From JANPLN01 sp043757265 (GTDB lineage Bacteria; Bdellovibrionota; Bdellovibrionia; Bdellovibrionales; JAGQZY01), in the NCBI GenBank assembly GCA_043757265.1, contig JAYUQP010000067.1:6287-70286 (forward strand): a stretch of DNA of 64,000 bases. The letters are read 5' to 3'. Shown piece after piece: positions 60,537-64,000 of this stretch; position 1 is the stretch's first letter; each line of letters begins with the position of its first letter. The notes beneath the pieces were generated by a model. The model saw nothing but the letters and a program-made list of their open reading frames with translations, was not told the origin of the DNA and did no database searches. The position numbers and the translations under genes were made by a program.

Positions 60537-62360
60537 ATGCAAAAGACAAAACGCACGGCAGAGACAAATGTTCTCCGCGCTGAGATAGACAATTTAACCA
60601 TTAGAGCAGAATCGCGCTCAGTGAACTTAACCTGGACAACGGGATACAAAGGTTTGCGCTCGAGCTACGACGGCCCTTTTTACGAGGAGCTCAGTTTAGA
60701 CCCCTCTGCCGTTGACCTCACTCACCTCGCTGCCGGAGCCCCTTTACTCAAATCACACGATGCCACAAACCTAGATTCGGTTGTAGGAGTTGTAGAGAGG
60801 GTCTGGTTAAAGGACAATCAAGGTAAAGCCACCGTAAGGTTTTCAGACGATCTAGAGTCCGAAAAATTATTCCAAAAAGTAAAGTCAGGAATAATTCGCT
60901 CAGTATCCGTCGGTTATTCAGTTGAGCAGTACACTGACGTGAGTAAAGAAGGGGACGAAATTCCCACTCTTCGTGCCACACGTTGGACTCCTAGGGAGCT
61001 GAGTGCTGTGAGCATTCCGTTCGACCCCGGAGCCCAATTCTACCGTAATCAAGAAAACAATAAATCAAAACCCGACTTCAATTTTGAGGTCCCAATTATT
61101 CAGGAGAAAATAGAAATGAATATTAAAGATAACGCCGAACGTACTCGTCAGTCAGAAATTCGCCTAGCCGTCCGCGCAGCTAAACTAGAAGAAATATTCG
61201 CAGACCAGCTTTGCGATTCCGATGTAACAGCTGACGATGCACGTAAGCAAATTATTGCTAAACTTGCTGACGTTAAAGCTGCTACTTCAGTAGAAAACAC
61301 CGTGAGAGTTGAAGTTGGAGACTCAAGCCAAGACAAAAAGCGCGCGGGTCTTGTAGACGCAATTGCACATCGTTTGGACAACACGTACAAACCGAATGCA
61401 GATGCGCGATTATTTTTAAATAGAACTTTTCCGTCTATGGTTGAACAATATTTGGGGCGCAAATTGTCGGAGGCCTCCGGCCCGATGATTACCCGCGCGA
61501 TGTCTACTTCCGACGTTCCGCTAATTTTGGCTGCATCCGCTGAAAAAAGCATCGCTAATATCTACAATGCTCAGCCTCGTAGTTTTGAATCGTGGGTAAA
61601 AAAAGATGTTCTTCGTAATTACAAAACTCACTCACGTGTAGCTAGCTCTCAATTTTCCGATCTCGCAGAAAAAGCAGAAAATGGAGAATTCACTTACTCT
61701 TTTATCTCTGAAGAAGGCGAAAGTGTATCTATCAAACGATACGGACGTATCCTAGGTTTAACTAAAGAAGCTATGGTAAACGACGACCTTGGTGCCCTTG
61801 GGCAAGTGATCGCAGAGGCCGGAGCTGCAGCAGCAAGATTAGAAAACCGATTGGTTTATTCTAAGCTGGCCGCAAACGGCGTGATGTCTGATTCTGTGGC
61901 GTTATTCCACGGGACACATTCTAACTTAGGTACAGCCGGGGCAATTTCAGAAACTACATTAGAAGAGCTCTCTAAATCTATGATGAAACAAAAAAGCGTA
62001 GGCGGCGTTGAAAATTTAAATCTAATTCCCCGCTTTCTTATCTGTGGTCCAGACAATTTAGTTAGTGCGAAAAAGATGTTAGCTCAGATCAGCCCGACTC
62101 AATCGAGTTCAAGTAATCCATTTTCTGGTGCTTACGAAATAGTATGCGATGCTGAAATCTCAAACAAAAATTGGTATCTTGCAGCGGACCCCGCTTCTGT
62201 AGACACTGTGACGCTTTATCGCTTACAGGGAGAAGAGACCCCACGCGTTTATATGAAGGCAAACGACTTCAACACGGGAGACTTCGCACTTAAGATCGAA
62301 CACTCATGCGGAGCCGGTATCACAAATTATCGTGGCCTTGCAAAAAACCCGTTCGTCTAA
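60537..62360 (+). CDS. Prohead protease-major capsid protein fusion (HK97 type)
   Basis: A 607-residue fusion. Residues 1 to about 170 are a prohead protease (S78-like) with the catalytic His in PLLKSHDATNLDSVVG and the Ser in IRSVSVGYS. Residues 190-265 form a charged helical scaffold/delta-like region (NIKDNAERTRQSE). From about 290 is the HK97-fold capsid subunit, with YGRILGLTKEAMVNDDLGAL and LFHGTHSNLG, closing with a GITNYRGLAKNPF tail. An internal ATG at 61116 with AGGAG 9 bases upstream could make a capsid-only form of 414 residues. Such fusions occur in Mu-like phages. Confidence 0.88.
   Translation: MQKTKRTAETNVLRAEIDNLTIRAESRSVNLTWTTGYKGLRSSYDGPFYEELSLDPSAVDLTHLAAGAPLLKSHDATNLDSVVGVVERVWLKDNQGKATVRFSDDLESEKLFQKVKSGIIRSVSVGYSVEQYTDVSKEGDEIPTLRATRWTPRELSAVSIPFDPGAQFYRNQENNKSKPDFNFEVPIIQEKIEMNIKDNAERTRQSEIRLAVRAAKLEEIFADQLCDSDVTADDARKQIIAKLADVKAATSVENTVRVEVGDSSQDKKRAGLVDAIAHRLDNTYKPNADARLFLNRTFPSMVEQYLGRKLSEASGPMITRAMSTSDVPLILAASAEKSIANIYNAQPRSFESWVKKDVLRNYKTHSRVASSQFSDLAEKAENGEFTYSFISEEGESVSIKRYGRILGLTKEAMVNDDLGALGQVIAEAGAAAARLENRLVYSKLAANGVMSDSVALFHGTHSNLGTAGAISETTLEELSKSMMKQKSVGGVENLNLIPRFLICGPDNLVSAKKMLAQISPTQSSSSNPFSGAYEIVCDAEISNKNWYLAADPASVDTVTLYRLQGEETPRVYMKANDFNTGDFALKIEHSCGAGITNYRGLAKNPFV
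61102..61118 (+). promoter_or_regulatory. Internal ribosome binding site for a capsid-only product
   Basis: AGGAG at 61102-61106 followed 9 bases later by an in-frame ATG (61116, codon 194), exactly at the protease/scaffold boundary. It matches the way lambda makes its scaffold from inside the protease gene. Confidence 0.5.
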
Positions 62361-62376
62361 AGTACACGAATTAATC

Positions 62377-62400
62377 AAGGGCCGCATTCAGCGGCTCTTT
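62377..62400 (+). terminator. Hairpin between capsid and cement genes
   Basis: A 9-bp stem AAGGGCCGC/GCGGCTCTT with one G-T pair and a 5-base loop, running into TTTAAT. It may only reduce, not stop, transcription into the cement gene. Confidence 0.5.
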
Positions 62401-62426
62401 AATCTAAACTTAACGGAGAAATAAAT

Positions 62427-62750
62427 ATGAAAAATTTCATTCAAGATGGAACACGCATGAGACACACAGCTACGGCTGTTGCTGCTTCAGGTAGTGTAAT
62501 ACTAGTTGGCAATCGTGTCGGCGTTGCCACTGCCGATATCGCAATTGGTGCGACAGGTGATTTAGCGATGCTAGGTGTGTTCAGTCTTCCTAAAGCTTCT
62601 GCTGATAACTTTGTTATTGGTGCCCAAGTATACTGGGACAACACATCGAAAGTTATGACTTCAGTCACAACTGGTAACACACTTGCCGGATACGTTGCTG
62701 AGCCTGCTTCTGCGGCTACCACTAGTGCTAAAATTTGCATTAATGCCTAA
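62427..62750 (+). CDS. Capsid cement/decoration protein (DUF2190 type)
   Basis: A 107-residue, glycine/alanine/valine-rich beta protein starting MKNFIQDGTRMRHTATAVAASGSV. It has the VGVATADIAIGATGDLAMLGVF and VYWDNTSKVMTS segments of DUF2190 decoration proteins. These bind the outside of HK97-type capsids and stabilise them after expansion. It follows the capsid gene directly, as expected. GGAG stands before the ATG. Confidence 0.8.
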   Translation: MKNFIQDGTRMRHTATAVAASGSVILVGNRVGVATADIAIGATGDLAMLGVFSLPKASADNFVIGAQVYWDNTSKVMTSVTTGNTLAGYVAEPASAATTSAKICINA

Positions 62751-62809
62751 ACATTTGGACTTCTCTTAGAGGAGTTCAATTCTCTTATCCAAAAACACAG
62801 GAAAATTAA

Positions 62810-63232
62810 GTGGAAGAAATACAAATTCAAATTAACAATTATATTTTCAATATCGTACTTACAAACACTCATAGAGAAGAAGTAGTAAACGTCTCCTCAA
62901 AGATAAAAGAGCTCCCCGGGCTAGACGAAACTACACAGAATCTTACACAGCACTTAATACTCATTAAATACATGGTGAAGTCGATGAAAGATGAAAACAA
63001 TAACCACTTTCGGTTGGAGTTCGATAAAGATTCTAGCCTCTCGTTAGAATCCGTTAGAGACCTACTCAGCCTAGCGGAAGATCCTGCACAACAAGACACC
63101 CTTGCTAAACTATATCTGATTTTAATCCAGGTACTCGCTGGGTCAAACGGTCGTTCGTTCATTGACCAACACGGCAATGCTTTGGCTGGCGTGAAGATTA
63201 TTGAATCCAATCGTAACCCCACCTTCCACTAA
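62810..63232 (+). CDS. Hypothetical element protein
   Basis: A 140-residue soluble, helical, acidic protein with a GTG start, beginning MEEIQIQINNYIFNIVL. It has no cysteine or clear motif. Its place between cement and another structural-like gene suggests a virion-assembly or chaperone role, but nothing in the sequence proves it. Confidence 0.65.
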   Translation: MEEIQIQINNYIFNIVLTNTHREEVVNVSSKIKELPGLDETTQNLTQHLILIKYMVKSMKDENNNHFRLEFDKDSSLSLESVRDLLSLAEDPAQQDTLAKLYLILIQVLAGSNGRSFIDQHGNALAGVKIIESNRNPTFH

Positions 63233-63300
63233 AACTAATTTCATAAATTATACTGATACAACCCTAAACATTAAATCTACACCAACAAACAGGAGCAATT

Positions 63301-63795
63301 ATGGACGCATCTGCATTTTTTCAAGGTACCTTAGAAAAAAGTTCTGCCCTAAGTGGCAACACTACCTCAAACATTAGTACATCTTTTGGTTCTGTTTCAG
63401 TCGATTTAAAATCAAACAATGTGGCTGTCTTTCTTGCATCGGTCAATGGGGGACTATCTCCGGGTTGGATTGCAATGGACCTTCCCGATTCTTCTGGTCG
63501 ACTAAAAGGCGAGATAGCAGTTTCAAGAACGGGCCCTTCAGGTGCAGCAACGATAGCCCGTTCACTATTTGAGTATAATCTCACAGCCCAAACAGACATC
63601 AACGCTTCGGCGTCTATAACCATGGCACCTCTAGAGTTGCTCACAACTTTAAATCGAACTTCGAACCCACTAATGTTTTTAGATAGCACTTTGACTATTC
63701 CTGGTTTGCACACATATACCGCCTCGTTCACCGCGACTTTCGGCAGAATTTGGGTTAGCGAAATGTCTCTAATAGTTTACGCGCCCTTCAATTAG
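63301..63795 (+). CDS. Hypothetical, possibly structural, protein of the element
   Basis: A 164-residue protein rich in Ser, Thr, Ala and Gly with alternating beta-type pattern (FGSVSVDLKSNNVAVFLASVNGG). There is no signal peptide. AGGAG stands 6 bases before the ATG. The composition fits phage virion proteins such as decoration or minor tail proteins. It is the last gene before attR. Confidence 0.65.
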   Translation: MDASAFFQGTLEKSSALSGNTTSNISTSFGSVSVDLKSNNVAVFLASVNGGLSPGWIAMDLPDSSGRLKGEIAVSRTGPSGAATIARSLFEYNLTAQTDINASASITMAPLELLTTLNRTSNPLMFLDSTLTIPGLHTYTASFTATFGRIWVSEMSLIVYAPFN

Positions 63796-63880
63796 CCCCT
63801 AGGTTCACTTTTGAAAAGTTTCACTTCATTAACCAATCGGAAATCATTTGATTTGCTGCGTCCTTTTTGTTACGTTGTGC

Positions 63881-63916
<36 letters not shown>

Positions 63917-63979
63917 CTTCAGAATTTGGAGACAATGGATAATAAAGAATAGACAATAAAAAACCAAATCTTCGCAAAA

Positions 63980-64000
63980 CGGCGGGGGCAGGATTTGAAC
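63980..64000 (-). tRNA. Partial tRNA at the window edge (3' end)
   Basis: Read on the minus strand, the last bases give a T-loop (GTTCAAAT), the T-stem 3' half CCTGC, and the acceptor 3' strand CCCCGCC plus discriminator G, with no encoded CCA. The gene would start beyond the window. It shares 19 bases with the att core in inverted orientation, so a broken att copy is the alternative. Confidence 0.5.

Overview
The window looks like chromosome of a Gram-negative bacterium, most likely a member of the Bdellovibrionota (Bdellovibrio-like). This is an inference from the mix of lipoproteins, an RND/TolC pump, a gingipain-type secreted protease, a large surface-polysaccharide locus and moderate G+C; no ribosomal RNA or other phylogenetic marker is present to prove it.

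Layout. 0.1-16.5 kb: mixed housekeeping and envelope genes (fatty acid hydroxylase-like protein, VTT-FAD oxidoreductase fusion, DUF21/CBS protein, RND pump with TolC-like channel and a LysR regulator, C25 protease, SohB-like protease, receiver protein). 16.7-38.7 kb: a polysaccharide locus with a Wzz/BY-kinase, a short SLBB protein, a flippase, nine glycosyltransferases, FkbM/TylF/class I methyltransferases and a sugar nucleotidyltransferase. rlmN sits inside it, as do two small membrane proteins and a PqqD-like protein. No Wza-type porin, polymerase or initiating transferase is visible. 38.7-53.1 kb: periplasmic endonuclease I, DsbA-like lipoprotein, pfkA, an ABC-2 exporter, a TPR protein, dinB, a serine-protease-like protein lacking the catalytic serine, prfC, trhO, a MAPEG protein and hflX.

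53.3-63.9 kb: an initiator tRNA-Met gene carries an integrated element bounded by 35-bp direct repeats exactly 10,560 bp apart. It encodes a tyrosine integrase, a tail tape-measure protein, a zinc-ribbon protein, a ribbon-helix-helix regulator with a dyad at its start, two tiny lipoproteins, a replication-initiator candidate with internal 12-bp iterons, a winged-helix protein, a 554-bp gene-free block rich in hairpins, a prohead protease/major capsid fusion, a capsid cement protein and two unknown proteins. No portal, terminase, tail tube, baseplate or lysis gene is seen. The simplest reading is a capsid-encoding phage satellite that needs a helper. It is the most unusual part of the window, although a reduced prophage is not excluded.

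A second theme is long inverted repeats at convergent gene ends: a perfect 36-bp stem at 22.7 kb, a perfect 23-bp stem at 47.1 kb and nested palindromes at 12.0 kb. There is also a GATC-rich hairpin array at 33.0 kb. The window ends inside what appears to be a second tRNA gene on the minus strand.
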